Positions 34,993 through 46,199 of a DNA stretch of 52,395 nt are shown here, in pieces. A program made the translations under genes and the position numbers. The stretch's first letter is position 1; every line of letters begins with the position of its first letter. The notes below the pieces were generated by a model. It did not search any database, was not told the origin of the DNA, and was given only the letters and a program-made list of their open reading frames with translations. The stretch is from Monosporascus cannonballus (taxonomy: Eukaryota; Ascomycota; Sordariomycetes; Xylariales), in assembly GCA_004154925.1 (NCBI GenBank), contig QJNS01000372.1, positions 1 through 52,395 of the forward strand, written 5' to 3'.

Positions 34993-37331
34993 TTTTGCGG
35001 CCGTTTATGGGGATTGTCGCACGGGTGGGCTGATGATGATGGTGGTGGTGTTTAATCGAAATTTTAGGTTGACGAAGAATTTCGCAATTATCGCTGGTGG
35101 GATTTGCCTTGGTGCATGTGCGGCGACCTCCAAGCGGGAGTGGGGAAAGCTGAGTGCACAGAGGGAAAGCTGCCGGGGTTTAACCGCTTGGCTGATTACG
35201 TAAGGACAGCGCTGGGAGGGGGGGGGGTCACGTGCATTTCGCACTCTACGGCTGTAGCGTTTGGTCACGTAGGATCCAACTCTGATATTAGTCCCTTTTT
35301 GCTCATAACACTTACCTCTGATTGTCACTATCTCAAACATATTATCTGCTTTGATTCGACATGGGTTGATATATACGAATTCCGGAGAGATGTCGATGGC
35401 GTTGTGGTGGGAATGCTCCCTTCTCAGAGCGCACACCGTGCCTCATTTCTTAAGCCGTTCCTGGACGAGACACATTGGAGTCTGATGACTGACGGTCAGG
35501 TAGTCGTCAAAAAAGAAAAGGCCGTTAGGCCCGAAGAGTTGAATCTACGGATGCCATACATGGCTGCCTAGTACCTCATGGGCGATTGCTGTTGTTTCTG
35601 ATTGACATTTACCCGAAAACTGAGGAACGTGTTCAGGTTGAATCAGCTTTCCTGTGAGACCAACAGAACTACATTATTGCTAGAGTGCTGGATCTATGCT
35701 ACAGGCCTCAATTAGGATCCATATCGTTACTACTTAAGTTTCATTCTACCAATAGCCTAGCTCTCGCTTTCAGCTGAGACACTGATGCGGATAAGCCAAG
35801 TTGCTTCTCACCGTCATTGCTGAATTGCCTCGGTGTCCGGATAGCTTATACAGTAGAGTGAACTTGTCACAGTTTGCTAGGCTCCCGGGCCTGCCTGCCC
35901 TTACAACCTATCGGGCTACTCGCATCCATTGAACAAAGCGTTTTGATCTCGAGGAACCGAGGACATGAACCTCCCGGCACCCGACGTAGGGTCGGAGGGC
36001 GACGCACATCACCCAGCGTGCCAGAGCAAAGAATCGCAAACTTTGCTGTTGTCGGCTGCTTGACCATGGTTGTTGCTCTTGTCCTCGCCAATAAGTATTT
36101 GTTGCGAACCTTCCGATGAGGCCCCCATCGCTTCCTAACAATCTCGACTAGTTGTCTCACAAGTTGCTATGAACTACATATACGGGTAGACGGTCGAGAA
36201 TCCGAGCAAATCGAAAATTAACCAATCGCATCGTTCGAAAGAGATGGCTCGGACGGGTTCTGTGTCTCGGGATTCCTCAGCTGAGACTCGAATGGCCATT
36301 AAAATCCGGGCCGGTCGATCATAATGCCTCAATGCCGCACGATGCTCCGTCGACGATATTGGGAAGCGTCACCACTCAATATGTTCTGGTATGACTTTTA
36401 TTTCGTCTACGGCTCCCGTCGACATATTTACTGCAATGTCGTCAGATGTGGATGGTGTTGCGAACTGAAAGATGAAGGCGCTCACTCCCCTCGAAGTACC
36501 TCTACTTTCCATTCGTGCAGAATGCCCAGCCAGACGCCTCGGACTAGCTGCTAAATCCAACCAATTAAAAAGATACGCCAAGATAGAAGGGGCTAGATGC
36601 GCCTCGAACCGGTTTGGCGCGAATGCAAGTCCCTTGCTTAGCCCATGACGGTGATAGCTTATTAGATGGGGCCCTTTGAGAGAATTTGAGCAATATTGAC
36701 AAAGAACGACCTCAAAGTGCCTCGCGAGCCTCAAGACATTTCAAATCCTGTTTTTGGTCCGGCTTTATTTCGCCATGTATTCGTACTTGTCTACGATTAC
36801 TTTCAACCTTCGCGAGTCGAAACATATAATGAATCAGCCGGTGGTATTGCATGCAAGGGAGCGTCGATCCCGTTGAGACCCCGTGTGCCACATAAAGCCG
36901 TCTTTTTATCACAGAGATCCCCCGACTTTGTACTTACGAGAGGCGTCCAAGTAATAACCTGCATGCCTCCAACTACTCGAAATCGAAGTTGAGCCTCAAG
37001 GGCCGGATCCCGCAACTTCAATCCTATATTTTCTGTTCGTCAACACATATTGCACAATTGAAAACCCCAAATTGTTCGATTCCTTCGACGGTCGAATACC
37101 CAATTTCAGTCTGCTGTACTTTCTTCCGTCCTTCTTGTTGAACAGTGGAGATCGAAGCGGGCAGCCTCGCCTGTTGTACCACGACTCTTGAATAGATTCA
37201 ATCTCCCAGCAACTGGGACCACCCATAGATAGCAGTCATTAATCAACCTTTCAACGTTTCTATAATAATCTACCAGCAACACATCTGACAACCATACATT
37301 CGACGACGGCCAGTTAACCGAGCTCGACACG
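34993..37331. other. Intergenic: eL42 promoter side and Ctr upstream region
   Basis: About 2.3 kb without a convincing gene. The first 250 bp should hold the eL42 promoter (see 35,218-35,234). Open stretches at 35,104-35,571 and 35,867-36,160 lack recognisable domains. The sequence near 36,603-36,612 resembles a tRNA B box on the minus strand, but no cloverleaf can be built. The last 100 bp are probably the 5' UTR of the copper transporter. Confidence 0.55.
35218..35234 (-). promoter_or_regulatory. G10 tract and CACGTG box upstream of eL42
   Basis: Ten G (35,218-35,227) are followed by T and the palindromic E-box CACGTG (35,229-35,234), about 240 bp upstream of the eL42 start codon. CACGTG is the core site of Cbf1-type bHLH factors, which act at ribosomal protein promoters in several ascomycetes. 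The role here is inferred. Confidence 0.4.
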
Positions 37332-37983
37332 ATGATTTCACCACGACACGGAGACCATGCTAGTATGGACATGGACACGGACATGGGCATGGGTGACCAT
37401 GCCAGCGGCGGCGGCATGCACATGATGGCCGTCTTCCAGAACAACATGGGTACGGCGCTGTACTCGTCGGCGTGGACGCCGAGCACGGGCGGCGCCTACG
37501 CCGGCACCGTCATCTTCCTGATCGCCCTGGCAGTGATCCTGCGGCTGCTGATGGCGGCCAAGGCGCTCGCCGAGGCCCGGTGGCTCGACCGCGAGCTCCG
37601 GCGCCGATACGTCGTCGTCGCCGGCAAGCAGCCGCTGTCGGAGCAGATCTCGCGCGAGAACCTCGCCAAGAAGCTGACGCTCACGGAGAACGGCGTCGAG
37701 GAGGACGTCGTCGTGGTGCAGAAGAAGCACACGCACGTCCGCCCCTGGAGGCTCTCAGTCGACCCCCTGCGCGCCGTGCTGGATACCTGCATCGCGGCGG
37801 TGGCCTATCTCCTGTAAGTGACGACTCCGATCCCGGGTGAGGTCCCCGGCTTGGCGCTAACGGTGATGTAGCATGTTGGCGGTCATGAGCATGAATGTGG
37901 GATATTTCTTGGCCGTCCTCGCCGGCACTTTCCTGGGCAGCCTCCTCGTCGGGAGGCATAACCTGTTTTCCGAGGGGCACTGA
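37332..37983 (+). CDS. Ctr-family high-affinity copper transporter
   Basis: A membrane protein of the Ctr/COPT family, which forms trimers and moves Cu(I) across the plasma or vacuolar membrane. Exons 37,332-37,813 and 37,872-37,983 are joined through a 58-nt intron (GTAAGT..GCTAAC..TAG), giving 197 residues. The N-terminus is rich in Met and His (nine Met and four His in the first 40 residues, with MDMDTDMGMG and GGGMHMM), typical copper-collecting Mets motifs. Membrane segments lie at about 56-78, 149-170 and 171-188. The diagnostic MX3M-X12-GX3G signature is complete (M162, M166, G179, G183). A cytosolic loop of about 70 residues links segments 1 and 2. The short tail ends HNLFSEGH without the Cys-rich motif of some family members. 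No copper-response element was seen upstream. Confidence 0.94.
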
Positions 37984-40900
37984 TATATGTTCGTTTCAAA
38001 GCCGGAAAATTGCAGAGGACTGGTGTGTGGGCTAGTGATTGGCGTTCTTCTTTCTACTTTATGATTTGTATGATATGATACCACGTTACGAAGGATGGGA
38101 TGTTCACAGCCGTATTATGGTGTGCACCTGGATGTTCCACTTCGTATAGACCTGTCAATTCGAGCACGCCTGCATGGGTTAATCTATGTTCGATTAATAT
38201 TGCTGTGCATCGATTGGGCCTTTCCTGTTTCGTGTATCTAACTATGGGTGTCCGATGCCTACCAAACCACTCTACACGGTAGTTGGAAACGATTTGAGGG
38301 ATCCGCAGGCTCGGCACTCTCTCCAATATTCCCATCAAATGGTTAATGCAGCCTGGCCCCCCTCCGTCGTGTACTGACGGAACCCCATAACGCCTAGGCC
38401 GGAACGTGCGCTACCGAGCACTTGCGGGAAAAGGGCCAAAGGCAAGATTGCACAAAATACATCTGCACTTGGGGATTCCCCGTGTTAATCATCCCTCGTC
38501 AACTCAAGCGACTTTGGAGACCGCCTTGGACCTGCCGCCGCCGAGGGAAACATTCGCCCAATTGCCCCTCGGCCAGGTCGAGCTACCTGAGGTGATCGAG
38601 CGGCTGTCCTCACGGTCGCATCTAGGTGGTGGTATAGTACGGCGACGCATCCCAGGACGCTGGCTGCCTCCTACATTTCTGCGGATAATGTGTTTGTTGG
38701 CGCAGGAGATGTGACAATCGAGGCATATGATTGAAGGCTTATTATTATTCCTTGGACGATAGCAGGCCGTCCATGCTGATTCCCCCAGCAAGACGGCCGG
38801 CACGCAGGAGAGGATGTAGAATCAGATGATGCGGACGACATACATCGAGTTTATCACGAATCCCCGTTACTCATAATTTCTCGTACGGCGTCGAGTGGAC
38901 TAGGCGCATGGGGTAGTTTAACCCGCCTCGCATATCTTGCGCTGGACTTAAGTGTTCCCCCTTCAGGCCGCTCCGCGGGTCTAGAGCTACAATAGCTCTA
39001 CTCGGGGGAGCCGAGCAGCGTGTCCGTGCCGTTCGTCAGCGTTACTCACCTCCCACCACCTCTCTAAACCGAACCTGTACTTTGTCCCGATCCGCCTCGG
39101 CCCTCGGCCTTGAGACACGTTGCATAGATGATACTGCTCGAAGCGCCCGAGGAGAAGCCTGTACCGCTCCGACAACTAGTCGGAGAGTCAGCCAGCCGTC
39201 GCGGCGCACCAGACCCCAGTACATCGGAGGGTATCACTAGGGGCGGCTTCAGATAACCACACCAGTCTGCCTCCTGTCGAACCCCCTTATGGCATACAGT
39301 GGGGTATTCTAAGGCAGGGGTTGGGGCCAGAGCCACCAGGCTCATCGCCTCGAATACCCAAACAGTGTAACAGCATCGACCAGCTGGCTTTTTTTGAGGT
39401 GCTACCGAAACCGCCGTAAGCGCTAGGATTTGAGAAACTGAGATGTGAGGATAAATGGGAGGCTTTCCGACCTTCGCCCCGTTAACCGGTGGGACGTGTG
39501 GTTTGGGCCAAGTCAGGTAGATACTGGGGTAGGTCGATCAATCAGGTATATCGTATATATATTAGGAGGCATTCGATGCTATGAAGTGTTCGATCTCCGT
39601 GTGTTTTAGTAGTTGACATCTCACGGCTCTCAAAGGACGGCCGACCTCCCGGTCTCGTCCCGTTTCTTGCAATGTTGCCATATGGGTTATAAGCCTGTCG
39701 TCCTACCTATGTATGAGGCGAAGGGGCGTACCTACCACCCTTCTGGACATGGCGGCCGTGTTAATGGAAATAAGCTTCGAGGAACGAGAGGAAGTACAAC
39801 CGCTAATAGAACAAATTGGGGGATCATTCTGCTGTCCGTGACTGCTAGAAGGATAACCCAGAGTGTCCTAAGCTACTGCCGAACCGCTTGCCCTCCCGAG
39901 GCTACGACAAGATCTGCAGACTAGACCATGATCCCGAAAGGACAATATCTCAACACATACCGTATCTCGACAAATATTCTAGTCTGGGGCCAAGAAGGGG
40001 GCCACTAACTAATACGGGCTTTTAGAGCACTAGTTGGCACCAATCACCCGTTTCAGCAGGGAAGAAAGCAGACGCACGGCGGCAGGAGACAGTCAGTACG
40101 TTGACTCTGCTACGATACGATATGCTGAGCACCTAAACCCCTTTAGGATCGTCCAACCCCCCTTCCCTCGCCCCTCATCCGTGTCCAAGAGTTGGGGCCT
40201 CGGAGTCGCTGCACACCACCGTCATCAACTGGATGGACAGAGTATCCCTCGTTAATTTCCCTTGCCTAGATAAGGCCGCAGACAGGATAGGCGAGAACAA
40301 GCAGCCATCCCTCGGCTCCGCACCAAATCGGCCTCGACGCCGAATCAAATCAACAGCTTCGAAGCAGCATCCTCGAATCGACGGATCTCTGGGCGTCCGC
40401 AGCCGAGGAGAAGCCAGGGCGGGAAGGCACGGCGCTGGGAAAAGCAGACGAGCCAGCTGGGCCCCAAGCGAGGTGCGACGACGGCGTGTGGCCAACGTCG
40501 ATCGAGCACGGCAGAGTTGGGGACGACGGGATATCTGCCGCGAGATAGGTAAACCTGCCTGCTTACCGGTTCCAGCCCGCGTTCGCGTGCCCCCTCTCGC
40601 TCCCTCCACCGATCCCAGCGTTCTCACACGTAGTTCTCTCTAATTTAGAGGACCGGGAACCGCCGTCACAGCGAAAACGACCATCCGTGCGCCCGCCCCC
40701 CTTTAACTAACGACATACTGGATGATTCGTTCGGTTCTTCGTTAGCCAACACGCGCACACAGACACACACAGACGCTCTCGCTCACTCGCTCGCGCACCT
40801 CTCCTCCGGGCCTCCCTTATCCCCTAGTCTAGGTGTTCGGGGGCAAAGACGTATTTATTACGTAGACCCGGCTACCCGGCCACCTGCTTGAATGGCTTCA

Positions 40901-42250
40901 ATGCCCAGACATAGCTAGATAGATAGAAACTATCCCGAACCGGGGACGGATTGCACACCCGGGGAAACAATAATTTCCAGGACGGCGCCCCGGGAAAAGG
41001 GGAACGAAGAATCGCTGCTCAAGCTATATGCTGACGTGTTCCGAGGACGTCACCTACATACTGCCCCCCCTCCCCCCCGCCCCCCGGCACTCTCTGCCGC
41101 AGAGAAAATTACCAGGACATGTCGATGCACTACTCGAATCAGTTGAAGGTTCCACTGTGGGAGGTCTGAAATAAGAGGCTAGGAAAATAGAAGGCTGGGA
41201 ACAGGCAGAACAGGATAGTCGTGAGTAAACGATGATCCGGCGAATTTAGTGGAACACCCTACGTCCAAGGTGCTAGGAAGTCGGTCACCGTCATATGGGG
41301 TTATCAGATCGAAGAAATCCGCCTCCCAAGAGGGACCGGTTTGCCATGCTTATGAAGCTCATTTGTGACCTATTTACGTCGTGCTATATGCCTCTTAACG
41401 AATACCAGTTACCAAATACCTCGCCTCCACCACGTAATTCGCGACCATGATGGCAAAGGCGGCCGTGCCATTGCCAATCTAGAGTTTGCGCGGGTTGATG
41501 TGTTAATTAATAGCCTAATGGTAACCAAATCCTCAACCTTGCCCTGCACCTGATGCCACGAGTCGGCCTCATTGTGACCGATCCTTTTCATTAAACACGC
41601 TCAACTGTAATTCGATCGCAGGCAATGCTTAGATGCAGAAATACCACCGCACCCTTAGAATATGTCCAGGATGAGAACCTGGCAAACCGAAGATCCAGGC
41701 CGCGACGGCCCCCCCTTGACGTCTACGACAAGACTGTGCACGGAGGGATCAGGAGCTGAGTAACTGCGAGACATCCATCCATCAAGTACGGATCCACGAA
41801 GCAAGGCGAGAAGATATAGACGTCCTCTACCCTACATGAAGGGAGGACCATCGGTCTCACGGTGATATGGTACAGAGATTAGTTGATTTTAGATCGTGTA
41901 GAGCGCCACCCTGAAGGACCCGAGAGTGTTGCGGTCGATGTTGACCGCGTGACCAACGTCATCGGCAAAAAAACGAGCAAGCGGTCGAGTGCTTGATCGT
42001 AGGGATACCGCACGACGACGTCCATGTAGTGAACCAGTGGGCACGGCCAAGAAGAGGGCGACAAGATATGAGTTGTCGTGAAAGTCACGACGGCCATACA
42101 ACGCCAAACCAAGGTCTCGCAAATTAGGACTGTTTTAAAATCGCAATGTCCCGATTCGAAAGGGAGGGGGAAAAGAAAAAAGAGAATCTCGTGAATGCGT
42201 CAAATCTGGGTATCAGGAGCAAGGCAAAGTCGTCACTAGTCGGTCGTCCA
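37984..42250. other. Long gene-free stretch (about 4.3 kb)
   Basis: Balanced-GC DNA with no protein family, tRNA or rRNA recognised. Many short open frames overlap on both strands, none with protein-like composition. A C-rich tract lies at about 41,062-41,087 and a short CA/CTCG-repetitive patch at about 40,749-40,796. The right end (about 42,130-42,250) is probably the 3' UTR of mcm1. Confidence 0.5.
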
Positions 42251-43143
42251 TTACGACTGGTGTGAGGCGTGTTGTGGCATGCTGGACTGCGGAGGCATCG
42301 CGTACTGGTTGCCTCGCTGCTGAACGTAGTTCTGGTAGGCAAGGGCCTGCTGAGGGTCCATCGGTACGTTCGGCATGTAGCTGGGCGGCATGTGTGGATT
42401 CTGAGGCATGCCGGGTCGGCTCGTCTGGGGTGGAAGATGGCTCGGAGGATCCTCCGGCGACTCGACCTGGTCGTCTACGCCATTCTCGTTTCCTGTAGAG
42501 GGCTCCGGCGCGTTCAAGCAGGCCTGGCGGGTTCGTAGTTAGTAGATGGACATGCATGGATGTGACAAAGGGAGACCAACCTGAATCAGGTTCTTGCCTT
42601 CGGCCTTAGTGACTAGAGGCTGGAGCTTGGGAGTGGTGAATGTGTAAACAAGCCCCGTTTCCGACACGACCAGAAGAAGTACTTGGGTGCCAGTCAGAAC
42701 GGAAAGCTCATATGCCTGTAAGCAATCCAACGTCAGCATATTAGATCATACCACGGCATCATGCATTGCGCGGCTTTAGGTGCGAGTGAGACGCGTCTGG
42801 TCAACTCGCTCGACGCGATGGCAAGAGAGATGAGATGTGCGGTGCTACTCCAAAAGGGCGATTGGCACGATGGGCAGAAAATAAGGCGTACCTTCTTCAT
42901 GATACCGGCCTTGCGCTTGGAGAAGGTGATGTGGCGACGCGACTTATCACTGATGAACTTGATTTCGATCTTGCGACGTTCGCGGCCGCCCTTCTCATCA
43001 TCGTCGTCATCATCCTCGGCAATACTAGCGCGCGAGCGCTTAATGCCACGATTCTCAGTAGTTGCTGCATTGCCATTGCCGACGTGGGACTCATCCAGCT
43101 CGTTCTGGGAGGTCTGGTCGTGCTGATCAGTGATATCGGCCAT
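42251..43143 (-). CDS. mcm1: MADS-box transcription factor Mcm1 (SRF type)
   Basis: The fungal SRF-type master regulator that binds CC(A/T)6GG-like sites with partner factors and controls mating, cell cycle and development. Minus-strand exons are 43,143-42,892, 42,715-42,581 and 42,523-42,251. Introns are 176 nt (CTGAC branch) and 57 nt (TACTAAC branch), all phase 0. The product is 219 residues, normal for filamentous fungi. The N-terminal 54 residues hold an acidic run (EDDDDDDE, about 43-50). The MADS domain spans about 55-115, with RRKIEIKFISDKSRRHITFS, KRKAGIMKK and, after the first intron, AYELSVLTGTQVLLLVVSET and GLVYTFTTPKLQPLV. A short extension (GKNLIQACLNAPEPS) follows, and then a Pro/Gln/Met-rich tail, probably activating. 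No defects seen. Confidence 0.96.
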
Positions 43144-43326
43144 TTTGTGCTATTTTGTGGCAAATTGGGTATGATGCTACAGGCTTTTTTGTATCACGGA
43201 CTGAAAAAGGTAAAAAGTGGTGGAGATGCTGTTTTTGGTCGTGGTGCCGACGACCTATACTTGATCTGGCGTTGAGCGGAGAGTTGCTCTGATTCGATTG
43301 CGGGAACGAGAAGGTAGAATGAATAA

Positions 43327-43363
43327 GGTAGGCGGTAGGCGGTAGGCGGGTTGGCGGTAGGCC
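43327..43363. repeat. Short GGTAGGC tandem repeat upstream of mcm1
   Basis: Three direct GGTAGGC units, then a degenerate GGGTTGGC and a further GGTAGGC, about 190 bp upstream of the mcm1 start codon. It is probably in the 5' UTR or promoter. Function unknown. Confidence 0.7.
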
Positions 43364-44344
43364 GCAAGTGCGCTGATAAAATGGGCGGGCTGGCTTTTGG
43401 CCTGGGCTTGGTGCTTTGGTACTTGGGATGATTGGGTTTGGGCCTGAGCTTAGGGCGGCTTTTTTTTTTTTGCTTTAGTGCATTCAAACCTTCCAAAGTC
43501 CGTTCGCTCTCGAAGTTGGGTGGTGGGTCTCTGGGTTCTGGGTTCTGGGCCTGTTCGTAATCTAGCACTAAAAGATAGGTAGTGTGTATTGTAGGAAGAG
43601 AGCAAAGACCACCTTGCGTGTGGATATGTGTTTTTCCTGGTTGGGGTAATTGCCAATTGTAGGCAGCTCCAAGTCAAGGGTTTATGGTGAGAGAGGGCTT
43701 GAGTGGGGTTTGGAGTTTGTTGTTAGACGCGCCGCCTGCTCTCCGTATCGGTATTGAACCTGACTGTCTAATTCGTCTGCATCAAATCAGGTTAGGTAAT
43801 TGCAATTCAGGTAAAACGACAAGCTTGTGGCGCTCGGTCAGGACTTGGACTGAGGAAGGTGAGATGTGGGATGCTTGTGTATGTGAATGCGGGCGGTATA
43901 TCGGTGATTTGGCGATGATGCGCCGGGGAATTCTGTGTTTAGGATCCCAATCTGTCTTATTTGATATTCTGATTTCTCTTTTCGGGAGATGCGCCTACCT
44001 ACTTAGGTATCGGCAGGACGAAATTGCCCGGTGCAGATGTACATGGGCATGAATATCCGTGGTGACATGAAGAAATGGATCGTGTGGCGATGAGTGGCAT
44101 CTCACCGGGATGGGATGCAATGTCATTCATGTACATACCTCTCAGGCCTTTTATTTTTAAGGTGTTTGCCTAGGCGCGTAATTGCCGGGTCGGAAGCTTG
44201 ACTATGATTCTTATATGTAAAAGGGAATAGCAACGCCGGGTAGGATGTATGTCGTCCCGATAGATGTAGAAGGCTTTTCCAGGTGGTTTGCTCCTTCTCT
44301 CGGAAATCCAACTGCTTGCCTTGCCTCGACTTAGGCTGGCTTGG

Positions 44345-44364
44345 CTTGACTTGACTTGACTTGA
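44345..44364. repeat. (CTTGA)4 tandem repeat
   Basis: Four perfect CTTGA units in a gene-free stretch. Confidence 0.85.
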
Positions 44365-45743
44365 ATGGAGAGGCTCGTGATAGGATAGGGAACAATCAAT
44401 ACAGAATTCGTGATGATATCTCCCACCAGTCCTTCGAGCTGCCACCTGGTATGCACGGAATGCAGCGCGCGCACAGGGCAGGGTCAGGAACCAAAAGTCA
44501 ATCTCTCAGTCGATCGATCAGGTAAGATTAATTACGTTAATCCAACTCTAAGCAGGAATGACAAGACCAAACGAGCCTCAATAGGGTTCGTGCGAATCAA
44601 GAGTCTGTCGATTGACGACAGGCATAAACACTTTTGGGTTTCGGGATTCCCCAGAGAACCGATCCAACGGTCAATCAGTATCGATTTGGTTTGGGGCTTG
44701 ATTGAAAAGGAAAGGTGAATGCGGGATGGTTGAAAAGAGGATAGTGAGGTGGTAGCACACGGGCTCTTGCTTGACACGGTCGCAGAGCTTTAAAAGGGAA
44801 AAAAGAGCGGAGGTCCTTAGGTCCTCAAGAGTCTCTCTCCTCCTTTGCGGGGAGTGGGTTGGTCCCCGGTTTTCTTCCCCCAAGGTCCCGACCCCGGCGA
44901 AATTCATCAGAGATCACAAGTCGATAGACACCGATGGTGCGTTTTACACTAAATTCATTGATCGCTCCTTCGCTGCTACCTGACCCCATACTTCTTACGC
45001 TCAGAGCGCACCGTGTATTGTTCATACGGTATATTGGGCCTGGTGCTTCTCATGCACCCGAATTAGTGTACACCACTAATGGATGAGTAAAGTGGGACTT
45101 GTAGAGCGCCCCATTACATAGTAGACAGGCTGTACAGTATCTTGCACGTCGCATAAGGGGTAATGTAAGGGTTGAGACACGGGAGGGGGAGGCTTGGTGT
45201 AAATTCAAGATCAGGGCAGAGACGTCAGGTTACGATTGGCGGTCCGTGATGGGCTGATGGGAGGAGGATGGGGGCAAAATGGTAGCGGCAAGAGACAATG
45301 ACATTCTGGAGGTCGCGGACGCCACTGGGTTAATTTTGCCGAAGGGGGAAAGGTGGTAATACTTGTAAAGTCCATCTCCAGGTGCGACAAAACCGCACAA
45401 TAAGCGGTAGCCGCGATTCATGATCCGTGCCCCTAAAAATGGGGACCTAGCATAACCAAAGTATCTGTTTTGAGTTAGCGTATATCAGCTCCTGCTACTC
45501 TGATATTTTGTTGCGGCTGGGCAGATAGCGTGCATGTGTATCTGTGGCATCTCCTCGCCTTGGTCGTAATCGAATGTGTGTCAAATAGACAAGGTACCGG
45601 TAGACTGTATTTCGCAACGGCGACTTGTCAATGCAGCCTCCATAAGAGCAATGCCATAAATGCCTTTCTACCCTTTCTAAATTCTCGGTGATATAATGGT
45701 TTCGGCTGTGACATGTCAATGTCGACATTTCTACTTCAGAAGT

Positions 45744-46199
45744 CTAGCAAGTAGGTTCTAAGGATAATCCTTTCACCAATGTATTCTCCGTGTGCGGCTT
45801 ATGCTTATTAATAGTAGTTATGGGATGGAAAAAGTATGGGATACCCTGGGTGGAGTTGACAGACAACTCCGAAGTGCCATTGCTGAGGTGCCAAACGTTA
45901 GCTCTTACTACGACATCTAATTCCGTGTTTTGAACATCGACTGAGTAGGCTGGAGCGGAATAAGAGGATACGTATGTCTCGTATTGATTGAACAGCTCCT
46001 CAGCCTTGTTTAATTACACAAGTTGCCACATCGCCGAAGTACTGTGATCGTCAAACTGCCAATATTCGTGGCTATCGCGGATGGTGAAGCCGGTAACATT
46101 GACATGGTGACCCAGAAACGCACCAAGGTCAACGGCGCCCATCCACATGCAGATCTGTAGCAATACATGCAAGCCGAGTCCCTTGCTGCAGTTGCTAAT
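45744..46199 (-). pseudogene. Unidentified broken protein-coding relic
   Basis: One minus-strand frame stays open for about 150 codons except for a single TAA (46,016-46,014), and its sequence is protein-like rather than compositional. Visible pieces are CMWMGAVDLGAFLGHHVN, VTGFTIRDSHEYWQFDDHST, ELFNQYETYVSSYSAPAYS and VVVRANVWHLSNGTSELSVN, ending PTC before TAG. The internal stop lies in GTG TAA TTA AAC, where CAA to TAA would be a CpA-context C-to-T change, the preferred RIP target. Upstream, other frames look partly coding (for example GAIPDPITSKGLSEKCEQAT near 46,240-46,300), so introns or frameshifts may link further exons. NGT and NST sequons would suit a secreted protein. I do not recognise the family. 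Confidence 0.4.

Larger units (their letters stand above)
43144..45743. other. Intergenic: mcm1 upstream region and gene-free stretch
   Basis: The first 0.5 kb should contain the mcm1 5' UTR and promoter, with a poly-T run near 43,460 and a short tandem repeat at 43,327-43,363. A (CTTGA)4 repeat lies at 44,345-44,364. No protein family or RNA gene was recognised in the rest. Confidence 0.5.

Noticed and set aside
35104..35571. 155-codon plus-strand open frame upstream of eL42
   Set aside because: It runs through the G10/CACGTG promoter region and shows no recognisable domain. The second half is mildly protein-like, but evidence is too weak to call.
36595..36660. Possible tRNA: GGTTCGAGGC (B-box-like) on the minus strand
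   Set aside because: The T-arm cannot form a 5-bp stem, and no matching A box or acceptor stem is found at the right distance.
40175..40643. Overlapping open frames of about 140-150 codons on both strands
   Set aside because: Arg/Ser/Ala/Pro-rich compositional sequence with mutually overlapping frames and no domain.
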